From: Io17-Chloro-G2 sp034420695
Lineage (GTDB): Bacteria; Chloroflexota; Dehalococcoidia; Lucifugimonadales; UBA3495
NCBI GenBank assembly: GCA_034420695.1
Contig: DAOULB010000015.1
Location: 52,294-116,293 of the forward strand
Direction of reading: 5' to 3'
Length of the DNA stretch: 64,000 bases
Each line of letters starts with the position of its first letter. Position 1 is the first letter of the stretch. A model generated the notes under the pieces. That model saw only the letters and a program-made list of their open reading frames with translations, made no database searches and was not told the DNA's origin. The position numbers and the translations under genes were made by a program. This document shows, one piece after another, positions 34,934 to 44,413 of this stretch.

Positions 34934-35665
34934 TCACTGGATATCCCGGGACATCCACCGGACCTCGCCCTTCACAACAGCCCCCTCTGGCCAAGGAACA
35001 GGTGGCCAGTATGGGTTGTCACTCAACATTTCCCAGCCCCCACCCTTGCTCCGTCCTGCCCTCTTCACCACGAGGTTGTCCCCGTCCTCCAGCGCGTAAA
35101 TTACTCCACTCCGCCGGGCCAGCCTACGGTGGTCCACCAAGACCAAGCAGCCTTCAGGGAGCGTCGGCGCCATCCAAGTCCCGATCACATTGATGACCGA
35201 GCACTGCTCCGGGTCAATATGCTTCGATTCCATCCAGCTCCGCATGAAGGCCAAGTAACCCTTAACCCGGGTATATTCTATCAGAGCCCCGCCCCCAGCC
35301 GCAGCCCCAACCCAATGGACTTCCACATACTCAGCAGCCTCCTCGGGACCCAGGTTCGGAACCACTTCAGACGCAGTACCAGCCCCGTCTCCCAACTCAG
35401 ACCGCGACTCGTCAGCCTTCCCTAAGCCTTTCGCCAAGGCCGAGTAAGGCCTCGGGTCATCCGACAGACCGACGAGGTAATCCAAGGAGGTACCTAAGAC
35501 CCGCGCAGCCTTCTCCGAAAAGGCCAAGCGCATATCCCTGTCGCCCCGCTCAATCATTGAGATCATCGACGAGGACTCGAGCCCTATGGCAACAGCTAAG
35601 TCAAGCTGCCCCATTCCAGCCCGTATCCGGGTTTCCTTCAACCGTTTGCCTATCAAGCCGTTCAC
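34934..35665 (-). CDS. XRE-S24 repressor (CI/LexA-like) lacking the catalytic serine
   Basis: This 243-residue protein has an N-terminal HTH (GMGQLDLAVAIGLESSSMIS) and a C-terminal S24 peptidase-like domain. It is a close relative of the repressor at 49818-50525; long blocks match, for example NPYWP and GEVRWMSR. In the copy the catalytic segment reads GESMEPTLP, but here it reads GTWMAPTLP, so the nucleophile Ser is Trp164. The general-base Lys (VVKRAG, Lys201) and the Ala-Gly cleavage site (AAAGGG) remain. Self-cleavage should therefore be lost. The start is a GTG at 35665 with GGGAG upstream. It is divergent from the two-HTH protein, like a CI/Cro pair. Confidence 0.85.
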   Translation of the reverse strand: MNGLIGKRLKETRIRAGMGQLDLAVAIGLESSSMISMIERGDRDMRLAFSEKAARVLGTSLDYLVGLSDDPRPYSALAKGLGKADESRSELGDGAGTASEVVPNLGPEEAAEYVEVHWVGAAAGGGALIEYTRVKGYLAFMRSWMESKHIDPEQCSVINVIGTWMAPTLPEGCLVLVDHRRLARRSGVIYALEDGDNLVVKRAGRSKGGGWEMLSDNPYWPPVPWPEGAVVKGEVRWMSRDIQ

Positions 35666-35789
35666 CTCCCGTGGTAATGCTGAGAAGTGCAAAAAGAGAG
35701 CCACATTAACCATCAATACTTTTTGATATACAACAGCTACCATAAATGGCAATTTGCTTGTAGTCAACGGGAATCCCTGCAACCATAGG

Positions 35790-35827
35790 CTGACCATAAA
35801 CTATTGCTTATGAATTTCTATGGTCAG
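35790..35827. promoter_or_regulatory. Perfect 9-bp inverted repeat over the start of the two-HTH gene
   Basis: CTGACCATA (35790-35798) and TATGGTCAG (35819-35827) are perfect inverses with a 20-bp gap. The right arm overlaps the ATG at 35820. One of the two divergent repressors probably binds here. Confidence 0.5.
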
Positions 35828-36509
35828 GCCTAGAAGTTATTTCACATCCGAACTCCGGTACCAAGCGCTAAAGGAACTCGGCAGCAGCCTGAGATCTGCC
35901 AGAATAAAATCTGGTCTATCCCAGGAAGAGGCTGCGGCTTCTCTTAGCGTCTCCGCTCAGTCCATCCGCAACTGGGAAGCCGGTAGGCATGAACCAAGGC
36001 CCGATGCACTTAACCGTATTAAGAGCCTCTACGGAGAGTTTTCCCCTGACATCTTCGAGATTCGCCATATCACCCAAGACTCTTCGGAGCCGGCCTTGCG
36101 CTACAACCGGATTCCAGCAGATGCAGAAAAACTGAGGGAAGCCCGTGTCAGCGCTGGCCTCACCCAAGCGGAAGTGGCGTCAAAAACCGGGGTCAGCCAA
36201 AACTCTATTGGGCGTTACGAAAACGGGCAAGCGATGCCCACATTCTCCAGCCTCTTGAAGCTGGCCGAAGCATACGCCACTCCGCCGTGGGGATTAATCG
36301 CCGACGGCAACGAGTCCGACGTCGCCCATCTTTTCCCTTACTCTCATTCCAGTGAACGCGTTTGCGATATGATCAGGGACGAGGTTTTAAACGTTTATGA
36401 GACTGTCAAAGCCAACCTTTCCCCTGAATCCGTGAGGAGCATTGCCGATTACATCCGTTATATCCATCAAAGTGACCTCGACCGTCAGGGTAGACCCGGA
36501 GCCGATTGA
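35820..36509 (+). CDS. Protein with two XRE-family helix-turn-helix domains
   Basis: This 229-residue regulator has two HTH_XRE domains in tandem: KSGLSQEEAAASLSVSAQS (about residues 31-49) and SAGLTQAEVASKTGVSQNS (about residues 109-127). The C-terminal part is helical without a peptidase domain. It lies divergently from the S24 repressor at 34934-35665. This layout resembles a phage CI/Cro switch, but the two-domain form is unusual for a Cro. An inverted repeat overlaps its start codon, so one of the pair probably controls it. Confidence 0.82.
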   Translation: MVRPRSYFTSELRYQALKELGSSLRSARIKSGLSQEEAAASLSVSAQSIRNWEAGRHEPRPDALNRIKSLYGEFSPDIFEIRHITQDSSEPALRYNRIPADAEKLREARVSAGLTQAEVASKTGVSQNSIGRYENGQAMPTFSSLLKLAEAYATPPWGLIADGNESDVAHLFPYSHSSERVCDMIRDEVLNVYETVKANLSPESVRSIADYIRYIHQSDLDRQGRPGAD

Positions 36510-36684
36510 AGAAGGATTTGCCGTTGGCAAGTCACTTGCAAGTCACGCCCAGGATGGGGATACCCGCTGAGCGATCCAGGGGGAGGGGAAGCTATCTGAG
36601 GGAAGCAACATCTCCTGCCGAACCTTATAAGGGGTCCCTAAAGGCCTAGGTTCAGGAAGAGTAGGCAGAGTAGAGAGGCCACGC

Positions 36685-37309
36685 TTGACATACTTGGAGA
36701 TGTCGAAAGAGACCAGGCTTCTGACGAGGCGCAAAGAAGGGGAAACGTTAGACGATCTCCAAGAAATGGTTGACCTTCATTTCTCTCTCTTCAAGTATCC
36801 AGGAAAGGTGGAATCCACCAATAGCAACGCCGTACACCGAGTATCGCTGGCGCTGACGACCAGCCCGAGCCATTCATCCAGAGTGGCTCTTGACGCTTTG
36901 GAGTCAGGCTACTACACCCAATCTTTCGCTATGACCAGAGCCGTGTTTGAGGACTGGCTCACGGCATTTGACTGCAAGAAACATGCCGAGACAGTCGAGG
37001 CGCTGCTTGACTCCAATAGGAACGTGCCACGCTTTTCCACCATTACAAGAGCTGCCTTCAGAGCTGAAGCGTCTATGGGGTGCTCAAGGACACTATGAAG
37101 GAACCTACGGGTTCTTGAGCACCTTTGCTCATCCCCGCGCCAGGTCGATAACCATACCGGCGGCGGCGAAGCTGCCTCTTCGGAAGACTACCGTTGCCCG
37201 TGGCAGGGTTGGATCCGGTTGCGTTACGAGCCAGCAGAAACAAAAGGTAAGCAGCGTTCCAACGTTGATAGCAGACCACCAAATACTTGTGATTATCTCC
37301 CACCCGTAG
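36685..37309 (+). pseudogene. Frameshifted gene of the DUF5677-like type
   Basis: The first frame (36685-37098) has an RRKEGETLDDLQEMVD helix and then ALESGYYTQSFAMTRAVFEDW, a helical block like that of DUF5677-type proteins found in defence regions. The second frame (within 36947-37309) continues at about 37055 with LKRLWGAQGHYEGTYGFLST and FAHPRARSI, as expected downstream. Neither frame alone is a whole protein. The change of frame is near 37050. The family assignment is tentative. Confidence 0.45.
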
Positions 37310-37455
37310 CTATTAGCTATGACGTTAATGAATAGCAATAGCATCACACATATACCGCCGCCTACGAATAGGCCGATGCCGCCGCTTGCAAGGTGGTTTA
37401 GCCTTCGGAGGACGAATCCCGTGGAGACGCCAGCTATCAGGGTTGCCCAAGGATC
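37129..37455 (-). other. Antisense open frame with transmembrane-like segments
   Basis: Between an in-frame stop at 37456-37458 and the stop at 37129, the minus strand reads a very hydrophobic frame: IGLFVGGGICVMLLLFINVI, then SIWWSAINVGTLLTFCFCWLV, then a basic tail. It overlaps the end of the plus-strand pseudogene. There is no good start codon except ATG at 37347. The frame may be a decayed membrane-protein gene, or chance. Confidence 0.25.
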
Positions 37456-37528
37456 TCATCCGCGTCGGCCGAACAGTTCCGTCAGGCCAGGAACGAGCCC
37501 CTCATAACGCTAGGCTCGGCCCCTCTGC

Positions 37529-39114
37529 ATGTCCGGTGCTTCCGGGGAAACGGTGCTGTCGCAACTCGGCGAGCAACTGCTCAACGTGGCGATAGATACC
37601 GACCTTGCCGGAGAGACCGCCCGGGCCAAGCCCCTAGACGCCGACGCCAAGGGAGCCCTCCGCGACATCCATAAACGGGTGGGGACTGCCATGCTCTTCG
37701 AGTCCTCGGGTGGCCAACTGGATCGGGTGGCCCATCTTCCTGAGCTGAGGTTCGCCCTGGGTGAACCAGACGTGGAAACAACTACCATCGACAATGCCGC
37801 GGCTGCTTCGGAACAGGCAGGGTTCTTCATTCGCAGGATAGGAGCCGATGGATTTCGGATACACCACCAGGCCACTCTGAGGAAAGCGGTAGCCGACCTT
37901 CGGGCCTCCCTGGACGAGGAAACCGAAGTGAAGCCCGCAATGCGCACCCTGGTGCAGAGAGAATTCGCCAAGGATCGGAAATTCCCAAGGTTTACTTCCC
38001 CGAGGACAGCAGCGCCGTCCCCGACGACCCGCGCATGACACTGGTAGTAATGAAGCCAGAAGAAGAATGGGCGGAAGGGAACCCCATCACACAGAAGATT
38101 GCCCAGTGGACCCGGGAACGGGGCAGGTCACCCAGGCTATACCCGGCAGCTATGGTCTGGTGCTGCCGCAGGTCCGGCAGGGACTTCCAAGACCGGGTGG
38201 AGATATGGCTGGCCTGGCAGAAAGTGAAGGCGGAGATTGACTCCGGCAACATGGGGCCAGAATTCGAGCGGTCCGAAATCAACACGGTGGCGCAACAAAT
38301 CAGAAACGCGGAGCAGGAGGCCGTGGAGGAAGCCCATGGCAGCTACCGCTTCATATCTCTGCAGGACTCTAAGACCGAGAGTGGGCTGAAAACCATTGAC
38401 TTGGGAGCAGGACACGCCGGCAGCACCGAAACTCCCAGCAACCGGGTGATTAACGCCCTGCGGAGGGAAGAACTTCTCAATGAATCAGTTGGTGCCGGCT
38501 ACCTCGACCGCAACTGGCCACCGGCGCTGCAGGAGAGTGGAGCATGGCCGCTAAGCAGCCTGCGTCAGAGCTTCCTCAACGGCTCCCTAACCAGGCTGCT
38601 GGACCCTGACCGTGTACTGAAGCAGAAAATTCTGGAATTCGTTGAAAAGGGAGACTTCGGGTTAGCATCAGGACAAGACCAGCAGAGGACCTTTAACCGG
38701 TTGTGGTTCAAGCAGACCCTTTCGGTAGACGAGGTAACCTTCGATTCAGCAACATTTCTCATCACCAAAGACAGGGCAGAAGAGCTGTCGGCCCAACCGT
38801 CGCCAGCGCCGGAACCAGAAGTTAAACCAACTATCCAAGACCCACGGACACCGTATACATCACCAGATCCCGAGATAGAACCTGACGGACCTGCGAACGA
38901 AAAGGGCACCTTACAGCTAAAGGGGACAGTGCCTCCGGAAAGCTGGAACATGGTGGGGCGTAGAATTTTGACCAAACTGCAACAGGGAAACCAGCTCAAA
39001 GTCAAGGTAGACTTCTCGGTCGAAATAGACCCAGGGCTACTGCCCATCCTCAAGAGTGAGATTCAACAGGCCATTGATGACTTCAAGCTGGAAGAGAACA
39101 TTATAATGGAGTGA
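37529..39114 (+). pseudogene. DUF499 family protein remnant (truncated and frameshifted)
   Basis: Two overlapping frames together resemble the C-terminal part of DUF499 ATPases, which occur in anti-phage islands. Frame 1 (37529-38038) has RVGTAMLFESSGGQLDRVA, LPELRFALGEPDVET and FRIHHQATLRKAVADLRASL. Frame 2 becomes right at about 37985: after DRKFP it continues KVYFPEDSSAVPDDPRMTLV, and runs on to 39114 with further DUF499-like helices. One base is missing in a short C run. The ATPase N-terminal half, with the P-loop, is absent. The gene is thus a broken remnant unless the frameshift is a sequencing error. Confidence 0.65.
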
Positions 39115-39433
39115 GCCAAGGCAACCACCTCGTGATTCACAACGAGCTTAAATCAGCAGAGCGCAGAGCTAAGATTGCCTGACTCTCGATAGTATCCCCG
39201 TTTTGGGGGTAAGTGGCCGAAGCCATTGACAAAGGACTATCCAAAGGTTTGAGCTATAGATGAAAGCACCCTCCCGTTCGCGAGACGTGCTTAATCAAGA
39301 GTTTCCCTCTCTTGTCCTAGAGTGAAGGCGACAGGGAGGCGGCGCGGCAACCATTTATGGGAGTGCATTGCCTGAGGAACGGCAATAATAGGCACAGCCA
39401 AGTATTCACACAATCGAGATTGTCCAGATAGGA
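39115..39433. other. Intergenic stretch before the SIR2 gene
   Basis: No gene is seen. A short CCCCG-TTTT-GGGGG hairpin near 39197 could be a weak terminator. The SIR2 promoter is expected within the last 150 bp. Confidence 0.35.
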
Positions 39434-42400
39434 ATGTCTTTCCCAGATCAGATCCACATTAACCGGCTAAGAGACGCCCTCTGGCGACGTTCAGGCAATG
39501 GCGCCTCCGTAATGGTGGGAAGCGGATTCAGCCGAAATGCCGTGCCAATCCGGCCAGGCATAGGACCATTGCCCACATGGTTGGACATCGCCATACAACT
39601 CCACGGAGAACTGTATCCCGGGAGTGAGAATCCCCATACACCGGAAAGCGCTCCGAGAATAGCTCAAGAGTACGAATCGGCCTTTGACAGAGTAGCTCTG
39701 CACAATACTCTCCAAAGGCTGGTGCGAGACGGGGATTATAGTCCCAGCCAGGCCCATACTCGCTTGGTAAAGCTGCCATGGGACGGTATCTATACAACTA
39801 ACTGGGACACTTTACTGGAAAGAACTGCTGAGCCAATAGTCGAGCAATCCTATGGCGTTGTCAGGAACAAAGAGCAGATCCCAATGACAAGCCGTCCACG
39901 CATCGTCAAGCTGCACGGGTCGCTCCCCTCCCAATTTCCACTAATCGTGACGGAAGAAGATTACCGTACCTACCCGACGGAGTTTGCGCCGTTCGTAAAT
40001 ACTGTCCAACAAGCGATGATGGAGACCGTGTTCTGCCTCATAGGATTCTCGGGCGATGATCCGAATTTTCTCAAATGGTCAGGCTGGGTCAGGGACAATT
40101 TAGGAAGCTCGGCGCAGAAGATATATCTGGCTGGATATCTCCAACTCTCTCCCCCTCGCAGGATCATGCTGGAGAAACTTAACGTCACGCCTATAGACTT
40201 GGCACGGCATCCAAAGGCTAACGCTTGGCCAGAGAATAAGCGCCATGAGCTTGCCATCGAGTGGCTGCTTCATACACTGGAAATGGGGCAGCCCTATGAC
40301 ATCACGAACTGGCCCATACCGCCAACCGAAACAGGAGAGCCAATAGACCCTAAATTAGAACCGATTGAAGCGGTTCACTCCAACGTGCCAATGGCTGAAC
40401 CTCCAATAGTCGGTCCTGAAGACGAGGTTTCCAAGGAAACGATCCTGGAACTAACCAAGATCTGGAAGCATAACAGGGAAACGTACCCAGGCTGGATAAC
40501 AGTTCCTTACTCCAAACGCAGACTAATGGAGTGGCCTGCTGACGAGTGGGGACGAAGGGTATTGTTGAATCTCACGGCTCTCACCCCGGTGGAACGGCTA
40601 TACGCCCTCCGTGAGTTAGTATGGAGGGAAGAAGTCCTGCTTGTGCCGATGCACCCTCACTTCGAGAGTGCGATAGAAGAGACTCTTGACTCCATCGACT
40701 TCCAGAACCGCACCATAAACGGCGAGACCGTGCCAGGAGAAGATTGGGCAACAATTCGCGAGGCTTGGCGCAACAAAGCTTCTGCCCTTTTGACTGCCTC
40801 AAGGCACCGTTTCGACAGGGAGTCTTTTGACAGGTGGTTGAGAGCATTGCAGCAGTTCCAGGATGAGGACCTGGACCTCCGTCACCAGATGTGGCACGAG
40901 CAATGTCTTTGGGCAATCTGGGACTTGGATTGTCAAGCGTTGGATGACCTGCTCGATGGTTGGGATACAGTAAATTGTGACCCAGTCTGGAGCATGCGTA
41001 AGTCCGCGCTACTCTGGGAGGCTGGACGCTTTGACGAAGCAGAAAAATTGCTGAATGACGCGATCTCTGCTCTTAGGGCAATTCCAGCAGCAGAAAACAG
41101 CGTAACTGTTCCATCAAGGGAAGCGTGGGCAACTTTAGTGGCGTTGGGCTGGGAAAACCAACAGGCGTCGTTCAGAAGGCTGAGGGAGTTGGAGCCCCTG
41201 TGGTGCGATGTATTTGCGGAGAGACAGTCAGCCTCAGAAGATCTGGGAAAGAGCGGGCCGGACGACGACCCTCCGGTGTTCGACATAAATCTACGGCGAG
41301 GCACAACTTTACGTTATAGCAATTATGATCCTCAGTTGGCAGCCTACAGAGCCATACGCCTATCGGAAATGGCGGGCTTGCCACCTCACATGCAAGACAA
41401 TGGGATTCAAGTCACGGTCTGGGCGGAAGTACTCAGAAAAACAGCAGTAGAGCTGGCAGGATGGGATCTGCAAAAAGCGGTCCGACTGATACTCCGAACG
41501 TGCCGGAGCACCGACAATGCCTTGAAGCAGGTGTTAGCGCGTCCTCAAATTGCAACACTGGGAAATCAGCAAGCTGAGGAGCTGGCGCAGGCCTGCCTGA
41601 GAGTCGTCGACAGAGAAATGGGTAGCCTGGTGCCTGAGATGCTCCAGCCAAGAACTGCAACAGCGCTTGAAGCTTTGTCGCGCTTGGCAATTAGAGTCAG
41701 TCCGGAACTAGCAGAGTCCGTAATGAACAGAGCAATCGAATATTGCCAAAACCCCGACCTGGCGCAGGGCATGTGGGGAAACGAGATCGAGAATCTTCTA
41801 GTGCGATCGTGGGAATCGCTACCCACAGAAGTCCGGACCCGGAGGGCTTTTGACCTATTGACTATGCCGATAGCAGGATTGGACAGCAGTCCTCCATTAA
41901 TGGAAAACAGATGGCCGGAGCCTTCGGAAATCTTGGCGAACACCAGAACCGCACTGCTGCGGAATAATGAAAACGAGCATGAATGGCAGGAGGCCATAAG
42001 TCTGGTAGCAAGTGCACTCGTCTCTAACGTTCCTCCTCGACTTCGAGCATCAATCAGGATGATCCCACTGATAGAGTCCGGCCAATTGACTGAGGAAGAA
42101 ACACAAAGAATTGCCGAAGCACTATGGAGTAAGAGCCATACTCCTCTGGATGAGTTACCCATCTACACCAGGCTATTTGATTGGTCATTCCTCACCCTGC
42201 CAGAACCAGCACCAGGTCTGGCGCAGGAGCGCTTCAAAGCTAGATGGATTGGAAGACAAGAGACTACTGGATGGCATCACAAGCCCACAATTGAAATCTT
42301 CGGAAACTCGCTGAACGGGCTAAATCACGACAACCAAGACCTAGACAGTCGCCTTTGGCAGGTTGGTAGTGCCATATTGAGCCTGCGGAGACAAGCGAAA

Positions 42401-43177
42401 CATCTGGCGTTATCCGAAACAGAAAAAGTGGACCTCTGCCAACTGTTGGAGATCTGGGCAGATGCTCCTCTGCCGGATCCACTGGCACGTGACCATCCTC
42501 TCCACCACCACGTCGCAATAGCGCACCAGCAACGCCTCCAACAGGTAGCTGAGGCCATACCTGCAATTATCTCAGAAGTCACGCTTCCCACCTCAGTTAG
42601 GGAAAAGCTGTACTCGAAACTACAGATCTTAGCCGAGAACCAAGTGCCGGCCTTTTCCCTGGCACCAAGTATAGTTCAAGGCGCCCCGGATCAATTGGAA
42701 AACATAGCGACCACATTGCGTGTCGGTTTAACGTCCGATGACCACGATCTAGCCAACAGCGCAATATCAGCAGTGAGATTATGGATTGAAGCAGCCTCGA
42801 ATTCCGAAAGCGAAATCCCCCAACCCCCCGATGACTTGGTACGAGAGGTTGGCATCTCAATCGCTTCGCGTAGGAGCGCTGTAATCAAGGGAGCGCTACG
42901 AACAGCCAGATGGATTTTCGAGGAAGGGAGCGAATCTCACAGGGGCATTATTCGTCAGCTAGCGGAAGACGGACTTAACTACCTGGTAACCGAGTTGAGC
43001 TACGTCCGCCGTCACGACAATCCGGATGATGTACCGTTACTAAGGCTCCTTTGCGCTCAACTGGCGATGGCAATGCATAGAGACGGACTGAGCCAACACT
43101 TAGCCGTTAGCAGGTGGCTAGAAATTGCCAGAGATGACCCTCTTCCGGAAGTCCGCAACGCAGTTGAGCTTCAATAG
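39434..43177 (+). CDS. Large SIR2-domain protein, candidate anti-phage NADase
   Basis: This 1247-residue protein has an N-terminal SIR2 domain (about residues 20-290) and a long helical C-terminal region (about 900 residues) with no recognised motif. SIR2 motifs are intact: GASVMVGSGFSRNA (NAD loop), IYTTNWD (Asn123, catalytic in SIR2 NADases), VKLHGS (His161) and GFSGDDPNF (residues 204-212). Defence-associated SIR2 proteins (DSR1, DSR2, ThsA-type) deplete NAD+ when the C-terminal region detects a phage component. Size and layout match DSR-like proteins, but the C-terminal region is not matched to a known sensor. The neighbours are DUF499, a small nuclease-like protein and Septu genes. Whether it works alone or with its neighbour is unknown. 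Confidence 0.8.
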   Translation: MSFPDQIHINRLRDALWRRSGNGASVMVGSGFSRNAVPIRPGIGPLPTWLDIAIQLHGELYPGSENPHTPESAPRIAQEYESAFDRVALHNTLQRLVRDGDYSPSQAHTRLVKLPWDGIYTTNWDTLLERTAEPIVEQSYGVVRNKEQIPMTSRPRIVKLHGSLPSQFPLIVTEEDYRTYPTEFAPFVNTVQQAMMETVFCLIGFSGDDPNFLKWSGWVRDNLGSSAQKIYLAGYLQLSPPRRIMLEKLNVTPIDLARHPKANAWPENKRHELAIEWLLHTLEMGQPYDITNWPIPPTETGEPIDPKLEPIEAVHSNVPMAEPPIVGPEDEVSKETILELTKIWKHNRETYPGWITVPYSKRRLMEWPADEWGRRVLLNLTALTPVERLYALRELVWREEVLLVPMHPHFESAIEETLDSIDFQNRTINGETVPGEDWATIREAWRNKASALLTASRHRFDRESFDRWLRALQQFQDEDLDLRHQMWHEQCLWAIWDLDCQALDDLLDGWDTVNCDPVWSMRKSALLWEAGRFDEAEKLLNDAISALRAIPAAENSVTVPSREAWATLVALGWENQQASFRRLRELEPLWCDVFAERQSASEDLGKSGPDDDPPVFDINLRRGTTLRYSNYDPQLAAYRAIRLSEMAGLPPHMQDNGIQVTVWAEVLRKTAVELAGWDLQKAVRLILRTCRSTDNALKQVLARPQIATLGNQQAEELAQACLRVVDREMGSLVPEMLQPRTATALEALSRLAIRVSPELAESVMNRAIEYCQNPDLAQGMWGNEIENLLVRSWESLPTEVRTRRAFDLLTMPIAGLDSSPPLMENRWPEPSEILANTRTALLRNNENEHEWQEAISLVASALVSNVPPRLRASIRMIPLIESGQLTEEETQRIAEALWSKSHTPLDELPIYTRLFDWSFLTLPEPAPGLAQERFKARWIGRQETTGWHHKPTIEIFGNSLNGLNHDNQDLDSRLWQVGSAILSLRRQAKHLALSETEKVDLCQLLEIWADAPLPDPLARDHPLHHHVAIAHQQRLQQVAEAIPAIISEVTLPTSVREKLYSKLQILAENQVPAFSLAPSIVQGAPDQLENIATTLRVGLTSDDHDLANSAISAVRLWIEAASNSESEIPQPPDDLVREVGISIASRRSAVIKGALRTARWIFEEGSESHRGIIRQLAEDGLNYLVTELSYVRRHDNPDDVPLLRLLCAQLAMAMHRDGLSQHLAVSRWLEIARDDPLPEVRNAVELQ

Positions 43178-43202
43178 ACCGGAATAACCTAGGAGCAGAC
43201 TG

Positions 43203-43556
43203 ATGGGCGACAACGTCCACTTGGATGAGGAGCTTCAGCCAGAACCCCGAAGCCTGGACGAGTCCTTCCTCAACACCGGCAGGAGCAACCTGTCACGTTC
43301 CAACATCGGAGACTTCTGGCAATGGGCCTATTCGGACATTGCCAACAACACCAATCGGGGCATACTGGCCGAGTACATCGTTGCCAAAGCCCTTGGCAGC
43401 AAAGAAAAAGTGCGGGTAAACTGGGCGATTTATGACGTGGACAGCAGGAGGGGACTAAGGGTTGAGGTCAAATCGGCAGCACGGCTGCAATCGTGGGCAC
43501 AGGAGGGGCCCTCCACCATCCGGTTCGATATCGCCAAAGTCCACCAAACTGGATAA
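43203..43556 (+). CDS. PD-(D/E)xK-like small protein, probably truncated
   Basis: This 117-residue protein has NTNRGILAEYIVAKALGS, then VNWAIYDVDSRRGLRVEVKSAARLQSW, which fits a PD-(D/E)xK nuclease core (Glu in ILAEY, and Asp then EVK). The expected distal part is missing, as the frame stops soon after IRFDIAKVHQTG. It starts 25 bp after the SIR2 gene, with GGAGCAG before its ATG, so it is probably in the same transcript. It may be a partner of SIR2 or a remnant. Confidence 0.6.
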   Translation: MGDNVHLDEELQPEPRSLDESFLNTGRSNLSRSNIGDFWQWAYSDIANNTNRGILAEYIVAKALGSKEKVRVNWAIYDVDSRRGLRVEVKSAARLQSWAQEGPSTIRFDIAKVHQTG

Positions 43557-44413
43557 AAGCAAGAACTTTCAGCTTGAGTTTCAGGTTGACCATCTAACGG
43601 TCGGAAGAACTTCCGGCCTGCTTGGATCGGTATGAAGCCGTCGTGCGGGCCTCCTGCTTGACCATCGAGCTGAACCCGACGACGCTGAGTCCAATTACGA
43701 GAAGTACAAGGCCCGCATCGCGTTGGGCCAGTACTGCAAAGCCATCCAGGACTTCGAGTAGGCTACCTAGCTGAATCCTTGACGTTCAGAAGTCGAACAG
43801 AGTATAGACACCGCCGTCGAGCCAGCCGGTAACCAAGGGCGCCTGAACCGAGCCGTCGTTGGCAATCCTTTGCATCACGGCCTCACCCTGATGGCGCAGC
43901 CGCCGTCTCCTCCGAGAATCCGGCGGCAGGCGCCACGTTCCGCACAAGGCAAATCAGTTCAGCCCGCGGCCGTCTGGTGGAGCAATCTGCCGCCAATTAT
44001 TCAATATCCCGCAACCCCTCTAGCTATGCAAAAACGACCCTGCGGGTAGGGACAATCTTGCGCCCGATTCATGCTGCACGCGCTATAATGGGAAGGTACA
44101 GGCGGAGCGCATCGCCGGACCGACAAGGCCATTTCGCCCTTTCCACCACGTTACAGGGAACCAAGCCAATGAATCAGGTTTCACCCCGACAAAGGGAAAA
44201 CGTCTCTTCGGTCAACAGGAGGGCGGCGACCGAATGGAAAGGTAGCTATCATCTTCCCATTCGTGAGATGGCCCTTCCAGTCCTCGGACCGCCGACGCTA
44301 CGGATACCAACTGGAGACCCGAAGCATCAAGGCCGTCATCCGGAGCGGATGTGGACGGATGGAGGAATCTTCTTGGCCTGCTTGGGGAGTCGATTTGCTG
44401 GGGAGCTACTTCT
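43557..44413. pseudogene. Decayed region with TPR-like remnant
   Basis: No intact gene is seen in 857 bp. On the plus strand, two frames between about 43622 and 43761 spell a TPR-like unit: EAVVRASCLTIELNPTT in one frame, then ESNYEKYKARIALGQYCKAI and QDFE in another, ending in a stop. On the minus strand at 43786-43958 an open frame ends QAPLVTGWLDGGVYTLFDF, which may be a gene tail. These are fragments of old genes. The last 70 bp hold the ribosome binding site of the Septu ATPase. Confidence 0.4.

Noticed and set aside
44351..44413. A longer N-terminus for the Septu ATPase
   Set aside because: The first 21 residues are unlike the family and the ATG at 44414 has a good ribosome binding site.
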